Part shown: positions 33,601 to 43,800 of the stretch, in pieces
Numbering within the stretch: the stretch's first letter is position 1
Layout of the letters: each line of letters starts with the position of its first letter
Assembly (NCBI GenBank): GCA_020634515.1
Contig: JACKBL010000006.1
Span: forward strand, 248,001-312,000
Direction of reading: 5' to 3'
Origin: Ardenticatenales bacterium
GTDB lineage: Bacteria; Chloroflexota; Anaerolineae; Promineifilales; Promineifilaceae
Length of the DNA: 64,000 nucleotides
Notes under the pieces: model-generated
The model's database searches: none
Told to the model about the DNA's origin: nothing
Seen by the model: only the letters and a program-made list of their open reading frames with translations
Translations under genes and position numbers: made by a program

Positions 33601-36600
33601 CCGCGCCATCGTTGTTCACTGCCGTGCCTTTGATGATGGCGTGGATAGTATCGCCGTCGGCTTGCGCCTGCGCCAGCGGCTTGAGAACGACCATGCCAAC
33701 GCCGCTGCCAAAAACGGTTCCTTGCGCCTGGGCATCGAACGGGCGGCAATGCCCATCGGGGGAGAAAATGGCGCCTTCGTGGTATAGGTAGCCATGTTGT
33801 TGCAGCAGGTTGACGGAGACGCCTCCCGCCAGGGCCAGGTCGCATTCGCCGTTGCGCAGGCTTTGCGCGGCCAGGTGCACGGCGACGAGGGAGGTGGAGC
33901 AGGCTGTTTGCACGGTGAGGCAGGGGCCGGTGAGGTTGAGTTCGTAGGCGGCGCGGGTTGCCAGGAAATCTTTGTCGTTACCGATGAGGGCTTGATAATT
34001 TTGCAGCAGGTTGTGTTGGGCGTGGTGTTGCAGGAGGTAGCTGTTAAGCCCTGTGCCGGCAAAAAGCCCGATGCGCGCGTGGTTGTTTTGTGGTACACAG
34101 CCGGCATCTTCCAACGCGGACCAGGCGCATTCCAGGAAAAGGCGGTGCTGCGGGTCCATCATCTCCGCTTCGCGTGGGGTAAAACCAAAAAACGCGGCGT
34201 CAAACTGGTCTATGTCGTCCAATTGCGCCGCGGCGGGCACAAAATGGGAATCGGCGCGCAGGGCGGCGGGAATGTCGGCGGCGTCCAGTTCCGCCTCGGT
34301 GAAGAAATGAATGGATTCCCGTCCCTGGCAGAGGTTGTGCCAGAATTCGGTGATGTTTCTGGCTCCGGGGAAGCGACCGCTGAGGCCGATGATGGCGATG
34401 TCTGTGTTTGCCTGGTGGCGGGGGGATGGCGTGGGGCGGGGGGATGGGGGCGCGTCGCCCTGGGTAAGGTAGCCGGCTAGTTGGCTGATGGTGGGGTGAC
34501 GGAACATCTCGACGACGCCAAAGGCGCGTTGCAGGCGGGCCTGGATTTGTTCGTGGGCTTGCACGACGAGCAGTGAGTGCGCGCCGATGTCGAAGAGGTT
34601 GTCGTGGATGCTGATGGCGGGGAGGTGGAGGAGTTTTTGCCAGATGCCGGCAATCATCTGCTCTGTTTCCGTCTCCGGGGCGACGGTGGGGAGAAGGGTG
34701 GCGGCCGGATCGGGGAGGGCGCGGCGGTCAATTTTGCCGTTGGGTGTGAGGGGCCATGTGGAAAGGGGGACGAAGTGGGCGGGGACCATGTACGCGGGCA
34801 GGGTTGTTTGCAAAAAGTGGCGCACTTCGGTGGGGATGATGGTCTGGCCGGGGGCGGGGAGGAGGTAGGCGACCAGGCGATCATTTTGCTGTGTCATGAC
34901 GAGGGCTTCACGGATGGTGGAATGCCGGCATAACGCCGCTTCAATCTCCCCCAATTCAATGCGAAAACCGCGCAACTTCACTTGATGGTCCGTCCGCCCC
35001 AGAAACTGCAACGCGCCGTCTGGCAGGCGGCGCACCAGGTCTCCTGTGCGATACAGACGCTCGCCTGGAACCGTCCCGGCGCGCTCTGGCGGCAGCGACA
35101 AGAACCGCGCGGCGGTCAGGTCCGGGCGGCCATGATAGCCACGCGCCAGCCCGACGCCGCCGATGTACAACTCGCCAGGCACGCCTACGGGGGTAGCCTG
35201 CCCATCTTTGTCCAGCACGTAGAGGCGCGTGTTGGGAATGGGGCGACCAATTGGCGGCGGTCCCGCGCCCGGCGTACACGCCTGGACGCTAGACCAGATG
35301 GTAGCCTCGGTGGGGCCATACAGGTTAAAGAACAGGCGCCCAGGTCCCCATCGATCCACCAGTTCCGCCGGGCACGCTTCCCCGGCCACCGTGATCACGC
35401 GCAGATCGGGCAGCGGTTCGTCCGGCAGCATGGCTAACGCCGATGGGGGCAGGGTGACAATGGTGACGCGCGTTTGTCGCAAGAACTGCCACAGGGGACG
35501 GCCAGGCAGCAGCGATTCATGGTCGCCCAGGCAAAGGGCCGCGCCCGTTGTCAGCGCCATCGTTATCTCAAAGACGGAGGCATCAAAGCTAAGGGAAGCG
35601 AATTGCAGTACGCGCTGACCCGGACCCGCGCCGAAGAGGTCCGCCTGGGCCGCGGAGACATTCACCAGGCTACGATGGGCAAGTTGCGCCGCCTTGGGTT
35701 GCCCGGTAGTGCCGGAGGTGTAGATGAGGTAAGCCAGAGCATCCGGGGTGACGTTGGTGGCGGGCTTGTCGTCGGGATAGGCGGCGATGGTGGGCCAATC
35801 GGCATCCAGACAAAGGCTGGGGAGGGGCGGTTGATAATCCGCGGTGATGGTCTCGTAGGTTGGGGCGTGTGCCTTTTGGGTCAGCAGCAAGGTTATTTGC
35901 GCGTCAGCCAGTATGAATGCCAGCCGCTCCGGGGGATAGTCGGGGTCCAGGGGCACATAGGCCGCACCCGCTTTGAGGACGGCCAGGATCGCCGTGACCA
36001 TTTCCGCGGAGCGGTGGCAACTGATGGCCACGTGGCTGTCGCGGCCAATGCCAACTGCCTGTAGATAGTGAGCCAGGCGATTGGCGCGAGCATCCAGTTC
36101 GGCGTAACTTATTTGCGCGTTGCCGATGATGAGCGCGGGGGCGTCTGGTTGCTGTCGGGCCTGCGCCTCAAATAACTCGTGCCAGCATTTGTCGTGGGCA
36201 AAAGGGGCTTCCGTCTCGTTCCAACTTCGCAGTTGCGCCCTTTCCTGGTCGGTGAGGAGGGGGAGCGCGGCCAGCGTTTGGGCGGGGTCGGCCACGATGC
36301 CGGCCAGGAGGGTTTGCAGGTGGCGGCTCATGCGCGTGATGGTGGGCGCGTCGAAGAGGTCGGGGTTGTAGAGCCAGGCGGCGGAGAGGGCGTCGTCCGT
36401 TTCGAACAGGTGCAGCGTGAGGTCAAATTGACCTTCTTGCTGCGGCAACGAGAGCGCCTCCAGGTGCAGGTTGTCCCAGGCAACCTGCATGCCCGTTTGC
36501 CCCAGAAGCAGCGGGGCCAGCCCCTGGCTGTCAAACCGGGCGGATTCCAGGGCAAAAGCGGCGTCGAAGAGGAGTGAGCGGCTGGGGTCGCGGTTCAGGC

Positions 36601-37738
36601 GCAGGTTTTGGGCGATGAGGGCCAGGGGATAGGATTGGTTTTCCAGCGCTTCCAACACGGTCTGATGTACCTGTTTTAGAAAGTCGCTGAAGGGTGTTTG
36701 GCTGTCTGGCCGGCTGCGCAGGGGCAGCATGTTGACGAGGTAGCCGACTGTACGGGTGAAGTCGGGGTGGTGTCGGCTTGCGGTGGGCGTGCCGATGATG
36801 AGGTCTTCTTGTCCGGTATAGCGGTAGAGGAGGGTTTTGTAGGCGGTGAGGAGGAGGGTGTAGAGGCTTGTTTTGTGGGTGGCGGCCAGGTTTTTGAGCT
36901 GCTGGGTCAGGGCGGAAGGAATGGTGTGTGTGAGTGATGCGCCGCGAAAGGTCTGGCGAGGTGGGCGGGGGCGGTCGGTGGGCAGGTTGAGCAGGGGGAT
37001 TTCGCCCTGGAGTTTCGCCTGCCAGTAGTGTTGTTGTTGAATGCCGGCATCGCTCTGCACGAAAGCTATCTGCCAGTGAACGTAATCGGCTATGCTTCTG
37101 CCGGGGGAGGGCAGAACAGGAGCCTGTCCCTGGCGTAGCGCCGTGTACAGTATCCGCAGTTCTTCCACCAGGAGCATGTAGGAGGAGAGGTCAATGACGA
37201 TGTGGTGGGCGGAAAGGAGCAGGACGTGATCGTCGGGTGCGTGTGTGAAGAGGTGAACGCGAAACAGGGGGCCTGTTTCCAGATTGAAGGGTTGGCGGGC
37301 GGCGGCGGTCAGTTCGGTTTGCAAGGTTTCTTCTGACCAGCCGGCGGCGTCAATGGGGAAGAAGGGGATGGGCGTATCAGGTGGTTGGGTTTGTTGTTGG
37401 GGCTGACCGTTGGCGGCGTGGAAGCGCAGGCGCAGGCTGGCGTGTCGTTGGTAGAGGGTTTGGCAGGCCTGGTGAAATGCCGGCACATCCAGCCCCCCCC
37501 GGACCCGAAACGCCAGCAGCGTATTGTAAGCCCAACTCTCCGGAGCCAGCCGGTACAGAAACCACAACGTTTGCTGGCCGAAGGACAATGGCTGTCCTGA
37601 GGACGATCCTGGTCCTTCGGCCAGCGGTGGGCCTGCGGGAGCGGAGCCAGATTCCCCCAGCCGCCGACGTAGCAATTCCGCCAGCAGTTCTCGTTTCTGC
37701 CGAGGGGAAAGGTCATCACGACGAGGAATTTGATCCAT
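27686..37738 (-). CDS. Hybrid NRPS-PKS C-A-PCP-KS-AT-KR-DH-ACP-E
   Basis: 3350 residues. The condensation domain has HHIVIDLSS (~178; Gly of HHxxxDG replaced by Leu). The adenylation domain has YTSGTTGQPKA (~672; pocket D A F T T A L I W) and the carrier IGAHSLL (~1053). The KS has TACSTSL (~1277); the AT has GHSIGEY (~1724) and HAFHSP (~1822, malonyl). The KR has GGLGGVG (~2223). A dehydratase-like double hotdog follows the KR, with His in LAEHRIMSHPSLAG (~2459) and Asp in HPALLD (~2618). The carrier has LGGDSV (~2812). A C-terminal epimerase-type domain has HHLVVDAFSW (~3005-3013) and RTVGWFTTLYPV (~3170). Start: ATG 37738 has GGAG 5 nt upstream; the frame extends to 37813 through a hairpin. 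The KR-before-DH order and an E domain after a PKS carrier are unusual. Confidence 0.9.
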   Translation of the reverse strand: MDQIPRRDDLSPRQKRELLAELLRRRLGESGSAPAGPPLAEGPGSSSGQPLSFGQQTLWFLYRLAPESWAYNTLLAFRVRGGLDVPAFHQACQTLYQRHASLRLRFHAANGQPQQQTQPPDTPIPFFPIDAAGWSEETLQTELTAAARQPFNLETGPLFRVHLFTHAPDDHVLLLSAHHIVIDLSSYMLLVEELRILYTALRQGQAPVLPSPGRSIADYVHWQIAFVQSDAGIQQQHYWQAKLQGEIPLLNLPTDRPRPPRQTFRGASLTHTIPSALTQQLKNLAATHKTSLYTLLLTAYKTLLYRYTGQEDLIIGTPTASRHHPDFTRTVGYLVNMLPLRSRPDSQTPFSDFLKQVHQTVLEALENQSYPLALIAQNLRLNRDPSRSLLFDAAFALESARFDSQGLAPLLLGQTGMQVAWDNLHLEALSLPQQEGQFDLTLHLFETDDALSAAWLYNPDLFDAPTITRMSRHLQTLLAGIVADPAQTLAALPLLTDQERAQLRSWNETEAPFAHDKCWHELFEAQARQQPDAPALIIGNAQISYAELDARANRLAHYLQAVGIGRDSHVAISCHRSAEMVTAILAVLKAGAAYVPLDPDYPPERLAFILADAQITLLLTQKAHAPTYETITADYQPPLPSLCLDADWPTIAAYPDDKPATNVTPDALAYLIYTSGTTGQPKAAQLAHRSLVNVSAAQADLFGAGPGQRVLQFASLSFDASVFEITMALTTGAALCLGDHESLLPGRPLWQFLRQTRVTIVTLPPSALAMLPDEPLPDLRVITVAGEACPAELVDRWGPGRLFFNLYGPTEATIWSSVQACTPGAGPPPIGRPIPNTRLYVLDKDGQATPVGVPGELYIGGVGLARGYHGRPDLTAARFLSLPPERAGTVPGERLYRTGDLVRRLPDGALQFLGRTDHQVKLRGFRIELGEIEAALCRHSTIREALVMTQQNDRLVAYLLPAPGQTIIPTEVRHFLQTTLPAYMVPAHFVPLSTWPLTPNGKIDRRALPDPAATLLPTVAPETETEQMIAGIWQKLLHLPAISIHDNLFDIGAHSLLVVQAHEQIQARLQRAFGVVEMFRHPTISQLAGYLTQGDAPPSPRPTPSPRHQANTDIAIIGLSGRFPGARNITEFWHNLCQGRESIHFFTEAELDAADIPAALRADSHFVPAAAQLDDIDQFDAAFFGFTPREAEMMDPQHRLFLECAWSALEDAGCVPQNNHARIGLFAGTGLNSYLLQHHAQHNLLQNYQALIGNDKDFLATRAAYELNLTGPCLTVQTACSTSLVAVHLAAQSLRNGECDLALAGGVSVNLLQQHGYLYHEGAIFSPDGHCRPFDAQAQGTVFGSGVGMVVLKPLAQAQADGDTIHAIIKGTAVNNDGAAKVGYTAPGVAGQAAAIATALAAANVPAHTIRYIEAHGTGTPLGDPIEIHALNQVFAPLVNEPAHCAVGAVKSNVGHLDAAAGITGLIKTVLVLKHGLIPPSLHYQTPNPQIDFAGTPFYINTQLIPWPDAPFPRRAGVSAFGIGGTNAHVILEAAPPPPPPPSPQTDQLLPLSAHTETALATQALNLAEHLRQNPGLSLAAVAATLQTGRYPFAHRRALACKDVPDAIARLADLSSGATGMAAENAPPVVFMFPGQGSQFAGMGQTLYEEYSVFRQQIDTCAHHLAPLLELDLRDLLYPAPDQIEPASARLNQTQFTQPALFATAYALAALWRAWGIHPHAMLGHSIGEYVAACLAGVFTLEEGLRLVAARGRLMQSLPRGGMLSVSLSPEQVNPWLPPELNVAVINERERCVVAGPLPPLHVLADQLSTAGITSRLLQTSHAFHSPMMDPILADFAAVARAMALQPPQLPYISNVSGTWIRNDQAMDPDYWVQQLRQPVQFATGLAQVSRDPAVLLLEVGPGQALTQLARRQVTQPVLPAMRHPRAAQSDAAALLSAAAQLWVRGAPIAWEQLHPQPRRRVPLPPYPFERQRYWLETTPPAVAAPKPAAQGVSDLFYLPSWKRTLPPASRPLPTGQWLLFATNENDPVVASLRAALRAQGQTPIMVFAGAAFQALGDDTFCIDPSVPQQYAQLLAQLPYPPDRIIHAWSLAAEMEPLTASFYSLVYLAQALGGLAHVSPRHIDVLSRQMQSIAGETENRPGQAVLLGPCRVISQEYPSVTCRAIDLDAREWGLLPRELAVAEPGVVAFRGQARWVPTYESVTLPASAMPASLLKPDGIYLITGGLGGVGLQVAAYLAQTGRARIVLLTRSEFPPPETWPEIAPDHPHATAARQLHALRAQGAELLVVQADVTDLSQVERAISLTRAHFGGLDGVFHAAGISGGNLIQQTTPETAAPILAPKVIGTLNLARALETFPIDFLCLFSSLVAITGGPGRTAYTAANAFLDAFAASYRNRGEMFVFSVNWDTWRGVGMAAPAHTRPSPPIHPLLQEKVETNDARAVYRAWLHPDRYWVLAEHRIMSHPSLAGTVYLEMVRAAFAEHTAHTQMQFHDVYFLTPLVMAATEEREIRVVLEKENAGTNQYQFTVQSQEGQAWQTHAQGSVSPLAPTATPRHDIPALLAHCPREIPVRAEDLRREQIELGPRWRGLQSLRVGEGEAVAAITLDAAFAEDLRAYLLHPALLDVAASFAGQYVAQGSYLPLSYRRLALKAPLPAHLFSHARFSSPPETSAETITVDVTLLDASGQELVEIEGFSLKRADPAQWQVLARQLPQMENVYAGISPATAIEALHRILAHQPASRLLVSAYAPDELIRRIETQAAPPLPIPPRATHDRGRVKTPYAPPRSEPERILSQIWQELLGIAPIGIQDNFFELGGDSVLAIQIISHARQHGLRFSPNQLFTHQTIAELTQAAYTDTATPSGPPPDTENASPDHDYPLTPIQSWFFSQSFPQPHHWNQSLQLTLRRSLDTATLSAALQAVLAHHDALRLRFQRAENGWRQSFAPIPAAPPLVVVDLSPYPPADQGQQIAAQTAAWQTRLDLARGPLFQAIYFRRAPAAPDQLLLIAHHLVVDAFSWSILLADLQTAYAQIAQGDSATLPAKTASFQTWAEQLRALAAQPEMGAEWAYWREATSLASARLPLDGGATAGDLSDPAANTVEMAQSVTVALDQAETSALLRDAPRAYHTGVADILLTALAQTMTIWTGAAAVLVALEENGRDAGTLPPDYSRTVGWFTTLYPVALPGDITEPGAAIRTIKEQLRAVPRQGVGYGLLRYVRPTYDVASQAEKLPQPQMSFLYLGQIEEIATGELYAGIQSPPNERAPHSPRPYLLDIIAHVTEQRLRVTWTYNPHFHQPNTIDNLAQTYRQRLQTLITHCQTQEIGQFTPSDFPEAGLDQEALDELVALFTQEST

Positions 37739-37754
37739 CTCTGCTCCAATGCCA

Positions 37755-37790
37755 GGGGGTGGCGTCAGCATTGCTGCCGGCGCCACCCCC
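37755..37790. repeat. Perfect inverted repeat in the leader of the hybrid synthetase gene
   Basis: GGGGGTGGCG (37755-37764) pairs with CGCCACCCCC (37781-37790): a 10-bp G/C-rich stem with a 16-nt loop that itself contains CAGCA/TGCTG. It ends 17 bp before the chosen ATG at 37738. No T-run follows on either strand, so it is more likely a leader or attenuation structure than a simple terminator. Confidence 0.6.
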
Positions 37791-37818
37791 ATAATGGTGC
37801 GGCCAGGCGTCAATTAGG

Positions 37819-37860
37819 GCGCATCCGTTAACGGCTTCCCTGAGGAATTGACGGATGCGC
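37819..37860. terminator. Inverted repeat after the giant surface-protein gene, possible terminator
   Basis: GCGCATCCGT (37819-37828) and ACGGATGCGC (37851-37860) form a perfect 10-bp stem around a 22-nt loop, 34 bp beyond the stop of the giant gene. The run after the stem on the minus strand is CCTAATTG, not a T-tract, so intrinsic termination is unproven. Together with the next hairpin it may separate the giant gene from the downstream synthetase genes. Confidence 0.4.
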
Positions 37861-37894
37861 TGAACGGGTATTTAGGAACCGTCCGAAAACAACT

Positions 37895-40800
37895 TCACAC
37901 TTCAAGCCAGTCATCTTGCCGCGTCACTGTTACATTCCGCGCCAGCGGTTGAAGCCGGCCGAGATCGACAATGATCCGTTCCATGTCGATTGCGGACATC
38001 TCGCCGTCGCCATCGTCGTCCTGTCCACAGGAAGCATAGCCGAGGAAGATAACGGAAATACGGTCTTGTTTGGGCAATTGGTAGTCAACCAACCGCACGC
38101 GGGCAAACTCCGTAATCCGATAGGAGACGTTGGCGCCGTTGCCCTGGACGTCTTCCCAGACGGGAACGATGATGTCGATGCCCTTGAGCACGTCCAGCGC
38201 GTCACGGATCGATCTGGCGTTGGAAACACCAGGCTTACCTTCCACCCAGTCATGTGCGGATACCACATGATCGTTTGGATCGTAGGGGTTGATGTACGTG
38301 TAGCTGTTTCCGGGAGGCGTCAGGCTGGCAACCAGGGTGGGTACGCCGTTGTCCCCCGTCCAGGTCAACCAACCGAAGTTGCCGGCATTTTCCCCATTCA
38401 GGATGTCTTCCAACAGGTCGCCCACCTCCGCATCGTCCAGCGTGTCTTCATGCAGGGCAATGGGATACAGTTCGCACGGGCTGGAGCCGGGTGTGACATT
38501 CACGGTCACGACTGCCGTATCGCTGCCGCCGTGCCCATCGCTCACCGTGTAGGTGAAGCTGTCCACGCCGTTGAAGCCGACATCGGGAAGGTAGGTGATG
38601 GTGTTGTCCGGATTGATCGCGGCGAAGCCGGCGGGTGGCTGCGTCACCGAGGCCACGGTGAGGCTGTCGCCATCGACATCACTGTCGTTTGCCAACACGT
38701 CAATGGTCACGGCCGTGTCTTGGGATGTGTTGGCCGTGTCGTTGACGGCGTTGGGGCTGTCGTTGACCGGACTGACCGTGATGGCAACAGAAGCGGTATC
38801 GCTGCCACCATGACCATCGCTGATGGTGTAGGTGAAGCTATCCGCTCCGTAGTAGTTGGCGTTTGGCTGGTAGGTGACGTCCACGCCGTTGTTGACGACT
38901 GAGCCGTGCGCGGGCTGCGTGACGCTGCCGATGGTCAGGCTGTCACCGTCCGCGTCGGTGTCGTTGGCGAGGACGTCCATGGTGATACCCGTGTCTTCGG
39001 GAGTTGTGGCGGCATCGTCATTGGCGACGGGGTTGTCATTGACGGACGTGACCGTGATGGTGACGAGGGCGGTGTCGCTGCCGCCGTGGCCGTCGCTAAT
39101 GGTGTAGCTGAAGCTATCGCTGCCATTGTAACCGGCGGCGGGTGTGTAGGTGACGGTGTTGTCCGGGTTGATGATGGCGCTGCCTTGCAGCGGGGTGGTG
39201 ACGGCGGTGACGGAGAGGTCGTCGCCATCCACATCGCTGTCGTTTGCCAGCACATCCACGGTCACGGCGGTGTCTTCGTCCGTGACTGTCGCGTCGTCTA
39301 CGGCATCGGGGGCGTCATTGACGGGGGTGCTGGTGATGGTGACGAGAGCGGTGTCGATGTCGCCGTTGCCGTCGTCAATGGTGTAGCTGAAGCTATCGGG
39401 GCCATTGTAGTTGGGAGCGGGGGCGTAGGTGATGGTGTTGTCGGGGTTGATGGTGGCTGTGCCGAATGCCGGCATTGTCACCGCCACCACCGTCAGCCCA
39501 TCCCCATCCACATCGCTGTCATTCGCCAGCACGACCACCGTCACCGGCGTATCTTCGGCCGTTACCGCGCTGTCATCAACCGCCACGGGCGCGTCATTCA
39601 CCGGGTTCACGGCTACCGTGACGGAAGCCGTCGCCGTTTCACCCTGCCCATCACTGATAGTGTAGCTAAAGCTGTCCGCGCCGTGATAGTTCGCATCAGG
39701 CGTGTAGGTGATGGTGTTATCCGGGTTGATAACCACGGAGCCATGGGTGGCCGTCGTGACGGCTGTCACGGTCAGGGGGTCTCCGTCTACGTCGTCATCA
39801 TTGGCCAGCACGTCAATGATCACAGGGGTATCTTCGTCAGTGGCGGTAGCGTCAATGCCGGCAACCGGCGCATCATTCACCGGCGTCACACTGATCGTCA
39901 CCGTCGCCGTATCCGCACCACCCTGGCCGTCATCCACCGTGTAGCTGAAACCGTCGGGACCAAAGTAATCGGTATCCGGCGTATACGTGACGGTATTGTC
40001 TCCGTTGATGACCACACTGCCGTGCGCGGGCGTGCTAACCGCCGCCACCGTCAATGTATCGCCATCCACATCGGTGTCATTCGCCAACACATTGACCGTC
40101 ACGCTCGTGTCTTCGGGCGTGGTAACCGCGTCATCCACGGCCAGTGGATCATCATTTATCGCCGTCACCGTGATGGAAACGGTGGCCGTGTCGCTGCCGC
40201 CCTGACCATCACTTGCCGTATAGGCAAAACTGTCGCCGCCATAGAAGTCGGCGGCGGGCGTATAACTGATCGACCCATCCGGGTTCACAACAACCGTCCC
40301 GTTGCTGGGCGTCGTCACCGCCGTGACGCTCAATGTATCCCCATCCACGTCGCTGTCGTTGCTCAACACGGCAATCGCCACGGGTGTATCTTCCGCCGTC
40401 GCCGCGCTGTCCGCCACGGCAACGGGCGCATCGTTGACGGGGATCACGGTGATGCTGACCGCAGCCGTATCCACGCCGCCGTTCCCATCGCTCACCGTAT
40501 ACGTGAAGCTGTCCGCGCCATTAAAGTCGGCATCGGGCGCATAGGTGATCGTGTTGTCCGGGTTGACCGTGGCAATGCCATGTCCCGGCGGGGTCACCGA
40601 GGCAACCGTTAACAGATCACCCTCCACGTCACTGTCATTCGCCAATACGTCAACCGTAACGGGTGTATCCTCCAGCGTTGCTGCCGTGTCATCAACCGCC
40701 GTCGGGGCGTCATTGACCGGTGTCACCGTCACCGTGACGCTGGCGGTATCGCTGCCGCCATTCCCATCGCTGACAGTGTAGCTGAAGGTATCCACACCGA

Positions 40801-43800
40801 AGTAATCAGCGTCAGGCGTGTAAGTCACGTCCGTGCCACTGTTTCCGACCATGCCATGCGCGGGCTGCGTGACGCCGCTGATGGTCAGCGCGTCCCCATC
40901 CGCATCCGCGTCATTTGCCAGAACGTCAATGACGACCGGCGTATCTTCCGCCGTCGTCGCACTGTCATCCGTCGCTACCGGGTTGTCGTTTTCCGCGGAG
41001 ACGGTGACGGCAACCGTGGCGGTGTCGGAGCCGCCGTGGCCATCGCTGATGGTGTAGGCGAAACTGTCCGCGCCATTGTAGCCCGCGGCGGGCGTGTAGG
41101 TGAGCGTGTTGTCCGGGTTGATGGTCACGCTGCCATGCGTTGGTGTGGTCACGGCGGTGACGCTAAGGCCATCGCCATCCACATCGCCGTCATTTGCCAG
41201 CACGTCAATGGTCACGGGCGTGTCTTCCTGGGTGGACACGGCGTCATCGGCGGCAACGGGAGCGTCATTGACTGGCGTTACGGTGATCGTCACCAGCGCG
41301 GTGTCCATGCCGCCCTGCCCATCACTAATGGTGTAGTTGAAGCTATCCGTGCCGTGATAATCCGCGTCGGGCATGTAGGTGACCGTGTTGTCTGGGTTCA
41401 CGACGAGAGAGCCGTGCGTGGGTGTGGTCACGCTGCTGATTATGAGCGTGTCTCCGTCCACATCACTGTCATTTGCCGGCACGTCAACGGTTACAGGCGT
41501 GTCCTCCGGCGTTGTGGCGATGTCATCTACAGCTACGGGCACATCATTGACCGGCGTGATAGTGATGGAAACGGTGGCCGTGTCTGTGCCCCCGTTCCCG
41601 TCGCTCACCGTATACGTGAAACTGTCCGCACCGTGGTAATCCGCGGCAGGCGTGTAGGTGACGTCCGCGCCATGGTTGACAACCACGCCGTGCATAGGCT
41701 GCGTCACACTCTCCACCAACAGCGTGTCTCCATCCACATCCGTGTCGTTCGCCAACAGGTCAATCGTCGCGGACGTGTCTTCCGCCGTTACGGCATCGTC
41801 ATCGACCGCGTTTGGATTGTCGTTCACGGCGGCAATGGTGACATGTACCACTGCGGTAGCAGCACCGCCATGCCCATCCGTGATGGTGTAGCTGAAGCTG
41901 TCCGCGCCGTTGTCATTCATGTCCGGCGTGTAGGTGATGGTGCTGTCGGGATTGAGAACGGCCACGCCGTGGGTCGGCGTCGTGATGGCGGAGATAGAAA
42001 GCGCGTCGCCGTCAATGTCGCCGTCATTTGCCAGGACGTCCACCGTCACCGGCGTGTCTTCCGCCGTGAGCGCCGTATCATCCGCCGCCACTGGCGCATC
42101 GTTCACGGGCGTAACCGTCAGCGTGACGGTGGCCGTGTCGAAGCCGCCATTGCCGTCGCTGGCGGTGTAGGTGAAGCTGTCGGGGCCGTGGTAGTTGGCC
42201 GCAGGGGTGTAGGTGATGGTGTTATCCGGGTTAACAACGGCATTGCCGTGCAACGGAGCGGTCGCCGCTGTTACGGTCAACGAATCGCCCTCCACGTCGC
42301 TGTCATTCGCCAGCACGTCAATGGTGACGGGCGTGTCCTCCGCGGTTGTGGCCGTGTCATCAATAGCCACCGGCGCATCGTTAACGGGGATGACGGTAAC
42401 CGTGACGACGGCGGTGGCGCTGCCACCGTTGCCGTCTCCGGCGACGTAGGTGAAGCTATCCGTGCCGTCATAGCTATCGGTGCTATTGAAGTCTTGATCG
42501 GGCGTGTAGGTGACACTGTTGTCCGGGTTGATGACGACGGCGCCATTGCCCGGCTGCGTCACGGAACTGACCGCGAGAGCATCCCCATCCACGTCGCTGT
42601 CGTTTGCCAGCACGTCAATCGTCACCGGCGTGTCTTCCAGTGTGGTCGCCGTGTCGTCGCTGGCCTGCGGCGGGTCGTTGACGGGGGTGATGGTGACGGT
42701 GACGGTGGCGGTGTCCGTGCCCCCGTTGCCGTCGCTGACGGTGTAGGTGAAGCTGTCGCTGCCGTGGTAGTCGGCGTCCGGCGTGTAGGTGACGTCCGCG
42801 CCGTTGTTGACGACGAGGCCGTGGGCCGGCTGCGTCACCGCGCTCACGGTGAGGGCATCGCCGTCCACGTCGGCATCATTCGCCAGCACGTCAACGGTGA
42901 TGGGCGTGTCTTCCGGGGTGGTGGCCGTGTCGTCGGCCGCCTGCGGCGGGTCATTGACGGGGGTGATGGTGACGGTGACGGTGGCGGTGTCCGTGCCCCC
43001 GTGGCCGTCGCTGACGGTGTAGGTGAAGCTGTCGCTACCGTGGTAGTCGGCGTCCGGCGTGTAGGTGACGTCCGCGCTGTTGTTGACGACGACGCCATGC
43101 GTGGGCTGCGTGACCGCGCTCACGGTGAGGGCATCGCCATCCACGTCGGCATCATTCGCCAGCACGTCAACGGTGACGGGCGTGTCTTCCGGGGTGGTGG
43201 CCGTGTCGTCGGCGGCCTGCGGCGGGTCGTTGACGGGGGTGATGGTGACGGTGACGGTGGCGGTGTCCGTGCCCCCATTGCCGTCGCTGACGGTGTAGGT
43301 GAAGCTGTCGCTACCGTGGTAGTCAGCGTCGGGCGTGTAGGTGACACTACTGTCCGGATTCAGCGCAACCGTGCCGTGCGTGGCGGTGGAAACAGCCGTA
43401 ACCGTGAGGGGATCGCCATCCCCGTCGAAGTCGTTCGCCAGCACGTCAATCGTTACCGGCGTGTCTTCCGGTGTGGTCGCGCTATCGTTCATGGCGATGG
43501 GCGCGTCGCCGACAGCCGTAACAATGACGGCCACCGTGGCCGTATCCGTGCCGCCGTGGCCATCGTTGACGGTGTAGGTGAAACTGTCCAGGCCGTTGTA
43601 GTCGGCATCTGGCGTGTAGGTGACGTCCGTGCCGTTGTTGACGACGCCGCCATGCGTGGGCTGCGTCATCGCGCTCACGGTGAGGGCGTCGCCGTCCACG
43701 TCGGTGTCGTTTGCCAACACGTCAATGGTGACGGGGACGTCTTCTAATGTGGTGTCGCTGTCATTGAGGGCGACGGGTGCGTCATTGACCGGGGCGATGG

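Noticed and set aside
40856..43747. 963-codon open frame on the plus strand across the tandem repeats (also 38906-40612)
   Set aside because: It is antisense to the repeat domains. The same codons recur every 279 bp, so absence of stops in one unit repeats in all; the translation is Arg/Val/Gly-rich low-complexity with no domain.
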